Shown here: in pieces, positions 1 through 5,802 of the stretch
Layout of the letters: each line of letters starts with the position of its first letter
Position numbering within the stretch: position 1 is the first letter of the stretch
Assembly: GCA_002392405.1 (NCBI GenBank)
Contig: DGGY01000028.1
Coordinates: 1-5,802 of the forward strand
DNA: 5,802 bases
Direction: 5' to 3'
Source of the DNA: Treponema sp. UBA3862
GTDB lineage: Bacteria > Spirochaetota > Spirochaetia > Treponematales > Treponemataceae
Notes under the pieces: model-generated
Told to the model about the DNA's origin: nothing
What the model saw: the letters and a program-made list of their open reading frames with translations, nothing else
Database searches by the model: none
Translations under genes and position numbers: made by a program

Positions 1-104
1 GCATAATAAGAGAGAAAATCCTTCCGCTTCAAATCTTCAGGATAAAAGACACCCTTCCATTTCGGGTAATCATATCCACTGGTGCCGATTAACAGGTCTG
101 GCAT
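1..104 (-). CDS. DUF72 (YecE-like) family protein, N-terminal 34 codons only, continues past the left edge
   Basis: Reading the minus strand from ATG at 104-102 gives MPDLLIGTSGYDYPKWKGVF and then YPEDLKRKDFLSYYA, still open at base 1. The opening pattern (I/Y)GTSGY.YP.W.G.FYP...........YYA is the signature N-terminus of the DUF72 family, whose members adopt a TIM-barrel-like fold; their biochemical role is unsettled. The start is supported by GGAAG (117-113) eight bases upstream, and the ATG directly abuts the TAA stop of the DUF1653 gene (107-105), so translation is probably coupled to it. It is the last gene of the block visible here. Family members are usually about 240-300 residues, so most of the gene lies outside the window. 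The family call rests on the N-terminal motif alone but that motif is distinctive. Confidence 0.88.
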   Translation of the reverse strand, partial: MPDLLIGTSGYDYPKWKGVFYPEDLKRKDFLSYY

Positions 105-350
105 TTACACTTCTTCCACCAGCTCAAAGCGCCACTTCTGCTTTACATCAGGATATTTAACCTTATCTACCAGGCTCAAAAATTGGCTTTTCTCCCGAAT
201 CCAGAGCGAATTGTCTCCGTAAAGCCTGCGGTAAACAACATATTCTTCTTTGGTTTCCGAATGAAAAGCCAGGTCTTCAACGATGTAATACTTGTTCTTA
301 AAATGCTTATATATTCCGTGGATTTTAACTTCTCGTCTCTCTTCTGACAT
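105..350 (-). CDS. DUF1653 domain-containing small protein
   Basis: This 81-residue soluble protein has the DUF1653 layout: G12-I-Y-K-H-F (an opening G.Y.HFKG-like strand), Y21-Y-I-V, then H30-S-E-T-K-E-E followed by V38-V-Y-R-R-L-Y-G and a later L49-W-I-R with an aromatic in SQF. The order G.Y.HF...Y.V...A.HSET.E..VVY..LYG...LW.R....F is what I recognise for this family of short beta-rich domains, often encoded as stand-alone proteins of 70-90 residues. No biochemical function is established that I know of. The length is normal and there is no signal peptide or membrane segment, so it should be cytoplasmic. ATG 350-348 abuts the TAA of the upstream YunG-like gene (353-351), with GGAG at 363-360 nine bases upstream inside that gene, indicating coupled translation. 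The next gene, DUF72, starts at the base after its own stop. Confidence 0.9.
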   Translation of the reverse strand: MSEERREVKIHGIYKHFKNKYYIVEDLAFHSETKEEYVVYRRLYGDNSLWIREKSQFLSLVDKVKYPDVKQKWRFELVEEV

Positions 351-806
351 TTACATTTTCTCCATCTTCTTCAAAACTTCCGCTTTCAGATACTCATAGC
401 GCAGCCGTTTTTCTTCTTTTGCAAAATGCACTTCCCTGAACTGCTCGGGATTATTCTCATAGCACAGTTTTTCATCCCCAAACTGCTCGCTGGTAAGGTC
501 AAAAATGCACTCACTGCCTTCAGGACGCGGAACTGCATTATAACAGTGAAAGTTTCCGCCCTCCCGTGGAATTCCATAAACCTTTCCGCCAAAAATATCC
601 TGGGCAAGAAAAGCCGTAATAGAACACTGGCCTAAAGTCTGATTTTCGCGGCTCCATTTTTCCCGTATTCGTGGAGCACAGGTATCAGCACACCAGATTT
701 GGCTCAAAAAATCATAAAGATGCCGCGGATTTTCTATTTTTTTATAAGTTGAATCAGCCGGCTTACAGTCTGCCCTCTGCCAGCCGTAAAAATTGTATAT
801 TTTCAT
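351..806 (-). CDS. yunG: YunG family protein
   Basis: This 151-residue cytoplasmic protein has no signal peptide or membrane helix. The diagnostic segments of the YunG family (named after Bacillus subtilis YunG, function unknown) are all present: W38 and ADTCAPRIREKW (40-51), N55, GQCSITAFLAQDIFGG (59-74), HCYN (87-90) and FDLTSEQF (102-109). The C-terminal 30 residues are a charged helix. Cys61 at the start of a predicted helix, His87 and Asp103 follow the spacing logic of a transglutaminase-like or papain-like Cys-His-Asp triad; that is my inference, not an established activity. ATG 806-804 lies two bases after the nuclease-like gene's TAA, with AAGGGA (820-815) as ribosome-binding site. 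Base composition (26 G/C of 60 at 661-720) is close to mfd and unlike the A/T-rich gene upstream. Family assignment is confident; the enzymatic idea is not. Confidence 0.87.
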   Translation of the reverse strand: MKIYNFYGWQRADCKPADSTYKKIENPRHLYDFLSQIWCADTCAPRIREKWSRENQTLGQCSITAFLAQDIFGGKVYGIPREGGNFHCYNAVPRPEGSECIFDLTSEQFGDEKLCYENNPEQFREVHFAKEEKRLRYEYLKAEVLKKMEKM

Positions 807-808
807 TT

Positions 809-1507
809 TTATATTCCCTTAATTTCAACAAATAATGGACTATGATCGGATAAACCCAGATATTTATTTTTTCCAGAAATTGAATCATCAAGAGTTCCAA
901 CTTTTTCAGTAATTTCATATGACTCTTTCATCTTTTCAGTTGCAAAACAATAATCAGCGGTAAAATACTTCCATTTTTCATCATAATATGTTCTCGGTAA
1001 AAAAAATTCTTTATCAATGCAATCAATAAGTCCAGCATTTATTAACTTATCATATGATTCAGTCTGATCTTGTTTTACGTTAGTATTAAAATCACCAATA
1101 AAAATAGCTTTATCAGAAATATATTCCTGGTATCCTGAAAATTCCAATGCTTTCAAGACATTTATAGAATATAAAATTGGTTTTGTTTTTGTCCAAACTG
1201 CAAAAAGATAAAAAAGAAATTCTTTCTCATTATAAACTTTTAATGGTATAACATATCGTAGTTTTCTATTGAAATTATCTGTAAAGTCTAACCTGTACTT
1301 ATTCGAGAAAATAGCAATACCAAAATCGCTCTTGTTTTCATAAAGAGTATCGTTATACCAGAGACAATATTCCCAATCATCTTTTATAAAATCAAAACTC
1401 ATATGTCTACATTCAAGTAAAATTAGAATATCACATGGATTTTTTTTTATTTCTGAATATTTTTTTTCATTAACATCGAAATGTACATTCCAGCTGATTA
1501 TTTTCAA
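809..1507 (-). CDS. Endonuclease/exonuclease/phosphatase (EEP) fold protein
   Basis: This 232-residue protein carries the ordered metal-dependent EEP motifs: I-S-W-N-V-H with Asn7, I-L-L-E with Glu32, G-D-F-N at 138-141 (Asp139, Asn141), D-Y-C-F at 185-188 (Asp185) and S-D-H-S-P at 220-224 (Asp221, His222). These match the magnesium-binding and catalytic residues of the exonuclease III/DNase I superfamily, so a phosphodiester-cleaving or phosphatase activity is likely; the substrate cannot be told. The usual mid-protein HL-type motif is instead F-A-V-W-T-K at 102-107, as I recall from one bacterial subgroup. The length is short but complete for a minimal EEP domain, with no signal peptide. 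The start is TTG (1507-1505), chosen because GGAGGAAGG (1518-1510) lies directly upstream and MKIISWN is the canonical opening. Composition is strikingly A/T-rich (12 G/C of 60 at 1201-1260), unlike neighbours, suggesting separate acquisition. Confidence 0.87.
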   Translation of the reverse strand: MKIISWNVHFDVNEKKYSEIKKNPCDILILLECRHMSFDFIKDDWEYCLWYNDTLYENKSDFGIAIFSNKYRLDFTDNFNRKLRYVIPLKVYNEKEFLFYLFAVWTKTKPILYSINVLKALEFSGYQEYISDKAIFIGDFNTNVKQDQTESYDKLINAGLIDCIDKEFFLPRTYYDEKWKYFTADYCFATEKMKESYEITEKVGTLDDSISGKNKYLGLSDHSPLFVEIKGI

Positions 1508-1607
1508 AACCTTCCTCCATTTGTTTTTCTACATCTTCAAGTGACATCTTATAAACACGCCTGAAAGCCGGAGTTTGAACAAACTTTACGATTTTCGCCT
1601 TACGCTC
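1470..1607 (-). other. Open frame continuing in phase after the stop of the 63-residue gene; possible decayed C-terminal part
   Basis: Directly after the TAA at 1610-1608 the same frame stays open for 45 codons, to a TAA at 1472-1470. It begins ERKAKIVKFVQTPAFRRVYK and continues with M-S-L-E-D-V-E-K-Q-M-E-E-G-F-E-N-N. The first 38 codons read like a real basic-then-acidic protein and use the same codon style as the neighbours; the last seven or so lie inside the nuclease-like gene in another frame and are probably accidental. No ATG, GTG or TTG occurs before Met at 1547-1545, and I see no good ribosome-binding site for that Met, which would give only 25 residues. A single base change of the TAA to GAA would join both parts into a protein of about 109 residues. 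It could instead be a leftover of an older gene, or chance. Confidence 0.3.
1510..1518 (-). promoter_or_regulatory. Strong ribosome-binding site for the TTG-started nuclease-like gene
   Basis: GGAGGAAGG on the minus strand is followed by two bases and then the TTG at 1507-1505; the GGAGG core is six bases from the start codon. There is no ATG at a sensible distance in the nuclease frame, and the protein begins with the conserved K-I-I-S-W-N strand right at this TTG, so the site decides the start. Confidence 0.7.
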
Positions 1608-1799
1608 TTAATCCTCTTCTCCCCAGCTGTCATAATCTCCGGTCCAGTCCTTCTTACCTGACCAGTCTGCAGATTTTTCCTGCAGCATTTCTGCATCTTC
1701 CCGTCCTTGATGAACACGCCAGGTGTCGTATTTTGGATTTGCCTTTAAGGTTTCATTATCTTTATTTTTTTCCTTTAAATCTTCAATTCCGTTTGCCAT
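1608..1799 (-). CDS. Small acidic, tryptophan-rich hypothetical protein
   Basis: This is a 63-residue hydrophilic protein that I do not recognise. It has no signal peptide, membrane segment or cysteine. The first 45 residues are charged and probably helical (repeated K/E/D/N), while the last 18 form an acidic aromatic tail in which DW(S/T)G occurs twice (D45-W46, D51-W52) and a third tryptophan sits in D57-S-W59-G; W27 is the fourth. Such tails often act as binding motifs, but that is only inference. ATG at 1799-1797 has GAGGA (1814-1810) ten bases upstream and lies 23 bases behind the mfd stop with no terminator between, so it is likely co-transcribed with mfd. The frame continues openly after the TAA, so this may be the front part of a protein interrupted by a nonsense change. 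Codon use resembles mfd. That it is translated is probable, its role unknown. Confidence 0.6.
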   Translation of the reverse strand: MANGIEDLKEKNKDNETLKANPKYDTWRVHQGREDAEMLQEKSADWSGKKDWTGDYDSWGEED

Positions 1800-1822
1800 T
1801 TCTCTTTTTTCCTCACATAAGT

Positions 1823-4800
1823 TTATATAAGAGTTTCCAGTTTTTCCTTTATGAATTCACTTTTTTCTTTAAGACCTATTTTACCTGCTGACAATATAAG
1901 AATATTTGGTTTTGCATTATCAAGCCGGATTTTTTCGCTGTTGTCTTTTATCAGTTTTAAGAGCTTATCAAGCGGTATATCTTTTACCCTGCCGAATTCA
2001 ACTGTAATCTCACCTTTCCGTTCTTTTAACGTTAAGATATTGAGTTTTCTTGCAATTATTTTTACTTCAGCAAGACTCAAAAGACTGTATACTTCATCAG
2101 GAATCGGTCCGAACCGGTCTTCAAGTTCATTATACATTCTGTCCAGTTCTTCCTTAGTCTGTACTCCGGCTATCTTTTTGTAGATTTCCATTTTGGTCTG
2201 AATTGAATGAACATATGTATCAGGAATAAAGCCTGTGTATTCAAGTTCCATAAGAACTTCTGTCTGTTCCTGATAATCTTTCTGTGCTGTAAGTCTTTCT
2301 ACCGCCTCATTCAAAAGTCTCATGTATAAATCAAAGCCGACTGAATATACATCTCCGCTCTGATCTCGTCCCAGAAGATTTCCGGCTCCGCGGATTTCCA
2401 TGTCTTTCATTGCAATCTTAAAGCCCGCACCGAGTTCCGTAAAATCTGAAATTACCTGGAGCCTTTTCATTGCAACTTCTGAAAGCACTTTATGTTCAGG
2501 ATATAAAAGATATGCATAGGCCTTTCTGTCACTTCTTCCCACACGCCCTCTAAGCTGATAAAGCTGGCTTACACCGTACATATCGGCCCTGTCGATTATA
2601 ATTGTATTTACGTTGGGAATATCAATTCCATTTTCAATTATTGTGGTTGCTATCAGCACATGAAAACCGCCCAGTTTAAAGCGGCGGAAAATATCATCAA
2701 GTTCTTCTGCGCTCATCTGTCCGTGTGCTGTATCTATCATCATTTCAGGCAGTAAACGCTCGAGTTTTAAGCGTATTTCTTCAAGACTTTCAACGCGGTT
2801 ATGAAGATAAAATACCTGTCCGCCTCTGTCTACTTCCTGTCTTATTGCCTTCGCTACGCGTTCATCCGTGTATTCTGCAACGATTGTTTCAATTGGTTTA
2901 CGGGTCTGCGGCGGCGTCGTTAAAAGTGACATATCGCGGATTTTCAGAAGACTCATATGAAGTGTACGGGGAATAGGTGTTGCTGACATTGCAAGACAGT
3001 CGATATTTGCTTTCAGTGACTTTAATTTTTCCTTATCCTTAACTCCAAAGCGCTGTTCTTCATCAATAATCATCAGTCCAAGATCTTTATAAATTACATC
3101 TTTCTGAATGATTCTGTGAGTTCCCAGAAGAATATCAACCTTACCCTCTGCCAGTTCCTTAAGCGTTTTTTTCTGTTCCTTAGGGCTTACAAAGCGGCTG
3201 AGCTGCCTTATTGTTACGGGGAAATTCTTAAAGCGTTCAAGACAGGTTTCATAATGCTGTTCTGCAAGAATTGTTGTGGGCGCTAAAAAAGCAACCTGTT
3301 TTCCGCCCATTACAGCCTTGAAAGCCGCCCTCATTGCGATTTCTGTTTTTCCAAAACCTACGTCTCCGCAGATAAGGCGGTCCATGGGAACAGCCCTTTC
3401 CATGTCTTTTTTAATTTCCAGTGAAACTGCATACTGGTCAGGAGTGTCTTCGTATGGAAAACTTGCTTCAAATGCTGTCTGCCATTCATTATCTTTTGGA
3501 AACGGAAAGCCCCTTGAAGCCTGACGACGGCTGTAAAGCGTGATGAGTTTTTCAGCCAGATCTTCTACGGCCTTTTTTACTTTATTCTTGCGGTTTTCCC
3601 AGGCTTTTGAACCGATTTTATCCAGGCGCGGAGCTTCCCCTTCATTTCCGATATATCTCTGGACTAAGTTTACCTGTTCGATCGGAACAAATACAAATTC
3701 TTCATCAAGATATTCGATTTTGATGTAATCCCGCTCATTTCCCATTGCTTTTATGCGCTGGATTCCCTTAAAAAGACCAATTCCATAGGAAACGTGAACT
3801 ACATAATCACCTTCATTTAATTCAACAAAAGTATCAATTGCCTGACTCTTTACATGCCCCAGTGATTTTGGAACGTGCTTACGGCGGCCGAATATTTCAT
3901 TTTCCTGGATTACGAGTGTTTTATTTTCGTTTATTCCAAAGCCCTGGCTGATTGCATAAGGCAGAACTGTGATTTCAAAGTCTTTTAAAATTTCTTTTAC
4001 GCGCAGAGACTGGTTTGGATTATCTGCATAAACTGTTACATTCCAGCCGTCTTTAAGGGCATTTGTTAATTCATCTTTTAAATAATTTATGTTGCCGAAG
4101 AAACTTCTTCCCGGGTTACAGTCGATTTTAATGACTGATGAATCACTCTTTTCTTTAGAGTTTTCATTTTCTGCTTCCGTCTGCAGAGTTGAAAAGAAGA
4201 CTGATTTTTTATGGATTCCTGTGACTTCATTAAAATCAAGCAGCATTGTGCTTACATCAAGAACAGGGAAAGTCTGCCTTGCAGTTCTGTACATTCCAGT
4301 GTATTCGCGTATAAAACTTTCCTGACTGTTTTTCTGGCGGTCAAAATCAAAATAAAATACTGGGGTATCTTCTTTTACATAATCTAAAACCGTGTAAGCC
4401 AGGTCCCAGAGCAGAGGGTATAAAAGTTCTTCTCCTTCACTCTGCCCTCTAATTTTTAATTCTTCTATAAGTTTTTCTTTTGCTTTTAATGCCTGTTCTG
4501 TAAGTTCAAGATGCTCAGAAAATTCATCTGTTTCTTCAATTTTTTTAATTAAATCTTGAGTCCAGATTACTTCTTTCATCGGAAAAATAAGGACATTGTC
4601 AATTGAATCTGTTGTACTCTGAGTCTGTATATCAAATGTTTTAATCGCATTGATTTCATCGAAATCAAAAACTATACGGTAGGCATAATCTTTTCCTGGA
4701 GTAAAAATATCTAAAACTTCTCCTCTGAGTGTAAATTCTCCTGCAACCTGAACCCTCGGAACTCTTGTATAGCCGTTTTCCGTGAGTTTCTGTGCGATTT

Positions 4801-5401
4801 TTGAAGGATCTATGCTCTGCCCTTTGTATAAACTGAAAATAAGGGACTTTAAGTATTCAGGAGAAGGAACCGGAGACTGCAGGGCCCTCTGCGTAATTAA
4901 GAAAATCCTTGGCTTTGATGCGGAATTCAATGATTTTGAAGGACAGACAAGTTCTGCCAGAACGTGAGCCCTCTGCCCGAAAACTGCAGAACCGGGACCA
5001 GCAGGTCTGTAGGGAACAGTTCCCCACCATGGAAGTGTATAAATATCTGCCTTTTCTTCAAAGGCTGTGTTGAGGTCATCTGTCAGTTCGAGGGCGTCTT
5101 TTTCATTAGGAACGATAAAAATGAAATCCAGTGACGAGGCATTTGTCTGCTGTTGATTTAATGAGGAATTGAGTCCTTGAGAATAACGGCCTGTAGAGTT
5201 ATACTGAAGGCTGTGGAGAGTATTGTTTTTTACAGTATCTATGTATGAAGCAGTAAAAAATGGTATTGCACTTCCGTTTAAACCTTTGACAGTAAAAGGG
5301 AAATTTTCTGGCTGTGTTTCAGTGATTTTTTTTATTGCAGAAGAAAATTCGTTCCAGCCTTTTATAATCTGCTGAACTGAATTTGATAATAATGATTTCA
5401 T
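1823..5401 (-). CDS. mfd: Transcription-repair coupling factor Mfd
   Basis: Mfd is an ATP-driven DNA translocase that pushes or removes stalled RNA polymerase and recruits UvrA to start nucleotide excision repair on transcribed strands. The 1192 residues show all parts in order: UvrB-like N-terminal module with W-W-G-T-V-P-Y-R-P (125-133) and G-E-F-T-L-R-G-E-V-L-D-I-F (221-233); an RNA-polymerase-interaction domain at about 525-585 (GDYVVHVSYGIGLFKG); the RecG-like motor with F-P-Y-E-D-T-P-D-Q (648-656), Walker A G-D-V-G-F-G-K-T (679-686), D-E-E-Q (780-783), S-A-T-P-I-P-R-T (806-813) and Q-L-R-G-R-V-G-R (949-956); the TRG segment R-G-A-G-N-L-L-G (1004-1011); and the C-terminal TRCF domain (about 1045-1145). 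No catalytic motif is broken. It is slightly longer than usual because of linkers at about 61-92 and 408-424. ATG 5401-5399 has only a weak CGGA (5413-5410) eight bases upstream. It heads the minus-strand block. Confidence 0.98.
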   Translation of the reverse strand: MKSLLSNSVQQIIKGWNEFSSAIKKITETQPENFPFTVKGLNGSAIPFFTASYIDTVKNNTLHSLQYNSTGRYSQGLNSSLNQQQTNASSLDFIFIVPNEKDALELTDDLNTAFEEKADIYTLPWWGTVPYRPAGPGSAVFGQRAHVLAELVCPSKSLNSASKPRIFLITQRALQSPVPSPEYLKSLIFSLYKGQSIDPSKIAQKLTENGYTRVPRVQVAGEFTLRGEVLDIFTPGKDYAYRIVFDFDEINAIKTFDIQTQSTTDSIDNVLIFPMKEVIWTQDLIKKIEETDEFSEHLELTEQALKAKEKLIEELKIRGQSEGEELLYPLLWDLAYTVLDYVKEDTPVFYFDFDRQKNSQESFIREYTGMYRTARQTFPVLDVSTMLLDFNEVTGIHKKSVFFSTLQTEAENENSKEKSDSSVIKIDCNPGRSFFGNINYLKDELTNALKDGWNVTVYADNPNQSLRVKEILKDFEITVLPYAISQGFGINENKTLVIQENEIFGRRKHVPKSLGHVKSQAIDTFVELNEGDYVVHVSYGIGLFKGIQRIKAMGNERDYIKIEYLDEEFVFVPIEQVNLVQRYIGNEGEAPRLDKIGSKAWENRKNKVKKAVEDLAEKLITLYSRRQASRGFPFPKDNEWQTAFEASFPYEDTPDQYAVSLEIKKDMERAVPMDRLICGDVGFGKTEIAMRAAFKAVMGGKQVAFLAPTTILAEQHYETCLERFKNFPVTIRQLSRFVSPKEQKKTLKELAEGKVDILLGTHRIIQKDVIYKDLGLMIIDEEQRFGVKDKEKLKSLKANIDCLAMSATPIPRTLHMSLLKIRDMSLLTTPPQTRKPIETIVAEYTDERVAKAIRQEVDRGGQVFYLHNRVESLEEIRLKLERLLPEMMIDTAHGQMSAEELDDIFRRFKLGGFHVLIATTIIENGIDIPNVNTIIIDRADMYGVSQLYQLRGRVGRSDRKAYAYLLYPEHKVLSEVAMKRLQVISDFTELGAGFKIAMKDMEIRGAGNLLGRDQSGDVYSVGFDLYMRLLNEAVERLTAQKDYQEQTEVLMELEYTGFIPDTYVHSIQTKMEIYKKIAGVQTKEELDRMYNELEDRFGPIPDEVYSLLSLAEVKIIARKLNILTLKERKGEITVEFGRVKDIPLDKLLKLIKDNSEKIRLDNAKPNILILSAGKIGLKEKSEFIKEKLETLI

Positions 5402-5443
5402 TAAATATGTCCGATAATATAAAAAAGTAAAGGAGACAAAGTT
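5402..5443. promoter_or_regulatory. Divergent intergenic region between mfd and the exported-protein gene
   Basis: Only 42 bases separate the two divergent start codons. An A/T-rich patch can act as a -10 box both ways: GATAAT (5413-5418) on the plus strand and TATTAT (5419-5414) on the minus strand, each one mismatch from TATAAT. No good -35 box is found at 16-18 bases for either; a TTGATA at 5383-5388 inside mfd is too far from GATAAT (24 bases). If the minus-strand box is used, the mfd leader would be only a few bases. The regulatory role follows from the geometry; the exact boxes are guesses. Confidence 0.35.
5431..5435 (+). promoter_or_regulatory. Ribosome-binding site deciding the TTG start of the exported-protein gene
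   Basis: AGGAG, within TAAAGGAGA, lies eight bases before the TTG at 5444-5446. The next in-frame ATG is 44 codons later and would remove the signal peptide, so this site fixes the TTG as the start. Confidence 0.75.
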
Positions 5444-5802
5444 TTGAAACGAAGTCTGATTAGTATTATAACGATTTTAACGATATTTGCACAGTTTGGT
5501 TTTTCACAGGGACTGACCAGGACTGAAAATGATTATTCTAAAGCAAATGTAAACATCAAGTTTTTTGACAGAACAATGTATTATCCTGGAATGACAGAAG
5601 ATAATCCTGTATATGTCAGTGTTTCAATCGAAAACACAGGTTCTGATACTCTTCGTTTTAAGCTTGCTGATGACAGAGCTTTCAGTCTTGATTTTGCAGC
5701 ACATACTATTAAAAATACTGATCTTCCATCAACTCAGTCACTTATCATTAAGCGTTCTACAAATCAGACCGTTTATTTCCGTGAACTTTCAATTGAACCG
5801 GG
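5444..5802 (+). CDS. Exported hypothetical protein with a beta-rich domain, 5' part, continues past the right edge
   Basis: The frame opens at TTG (5444-5446) and runs 119 codons to the window end without a stop. Residues 1-21 form a clear signal peptide: M-K-R-S, a hydrophobic core L-I-S-I-I-T-I-L-T-I-F-A, then F-G-F-S with likely cleavage before Gln22. There is no lipobox cysteine, so the mature protein should be periplasmic or exported rather than a lipoprotein. From about residue 35 the pattern of alternating strands (V-N-I-K-F-F-D, then V-Y-V-S-V-S-I-E-N-T-G, then L-R-F-K-L-A-D, then Q-T-V-Y-F-R-E-L) is typical of an immunoglobulin-like beta-sandwich; the strand followed by E-N-T-G-S-D-T-L resembles domains of the BsuPI/DUF11-like type, but I cannot assign a family. 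It is divergent from mfd and probably transcribed independently. Existence of the gene is confident, function unknown. Confidence 0.82.
   Translation, partial: MKRSLISIITILTIFAQFGFSQGLTRTENDYSKANVNIKFFDRTMYYPGMTEDNPVYVSVSIENTGSDTLRFKLADDRAFSLDFAAHTIKNTDLPSTQSLIIKRSTNQTVYFRELSIEP

Noticed and set aside
386..635. Open frames on both strands overlapping yunG (386-607 minus, 426-635 plus)
   Set aside because: They lie wholly inside yunG, whose product has clear family motifs; their translations show no recognisable domain and no supported start.
1545..1547. ATG that could start a 25-residue peptide ending at 1470
   Set aside because: No convincing ribosome-binding site precedes it, and its end overlaps the start of the nuclease-like gene in another frame; it is better explained as part of the continuation after the 63-residue gene.
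1572..1585. Short palindrome AGTTTGAACAAACT between the small gene and the nuclease-like gene
   Set aside because: The arms are only six bases, the two-base loop is too tight and no T-run follows, so it is not a terminator. As an operator it has no support, and it falls within the open continuation frame.
1800..1822. Possible terminator between mfd and the small gene
   Set aside because: The T-rich stretch on the plus strand reads as A-rich on the transcribed sense strand and has no stem; it contains a ribosome-binding site instead.
1851..4967. Several plus-strand open frames of 61-110 codons antisense to mfd
   Set aside because: All lie inside the intact mfd gene, are serine/leucine-rich in the manner of antisense shadows, and lack family motifs.

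Overview
The window carries a compact, mostly minus-strand gene block headed by mfd, the transcription-repair coupling factor. Reading right to left, mfd (5401-1823) is followed by a 63-residue acidic, tryptophan-rich small protein. Next come an endonuclease/exonuclease/phosphatase-fold protein, a YunG-family protein, a DUF1653 protein, and the first 34 codons of a DUF72 (YecE-like) protein that leaves the left edge. On the plus strand, a gene for an exported protein starts at 5444 and leaves the right edge.

The organism is a bacterium of moderate-to-low GC. The A/T-rich codon choice, the TTG starts behind strong Shine-Dalgarno sites and the gene families present fit a Treponema-type spirochaete, with a low-GC Firmicute as the alternative. 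This is an impression from sequence style, not a proof; there is no rRNA or other taxonomic marker here.

Layout: the gaps are 23 bases between mfd and the small gene, 100 bases to the nuclease-like gene, 2 bases to yunG, then 0 and 0 bases. The last two junctions are TAA directly abutting ATG, with the ribosome-binding sites inside the preceding gene, so those genes are almost certainly co-transcribed and probably translationally coupled. No hairpin-plus-T-run terminator was seen inside the block. The 42-base gap between mfd and the plus-strand gene must serve divergent transcription.

Functionally, only mfd is well understood: it removes stalled RNA polymerase and recruits UvrA for nucleotide excision repair. 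The genes behind it are poorly characterised families that look like accessory cargo, and nothing in the sequence shows that they work with Mfd. The points most worth a second look are three. The frame of the 63-residue gene runs on for 45 sense codons after its stop. The nuclease-like gene is far more A/T-rich than its neighbours. The YunG-family protein has a Cys/His/Asp arrangement resembling a transglutaminase-like catalytic triad. I see no CRISPR array, insertion sequence, tRNA or rRNA. I did not find a clearly new multi-gene system.
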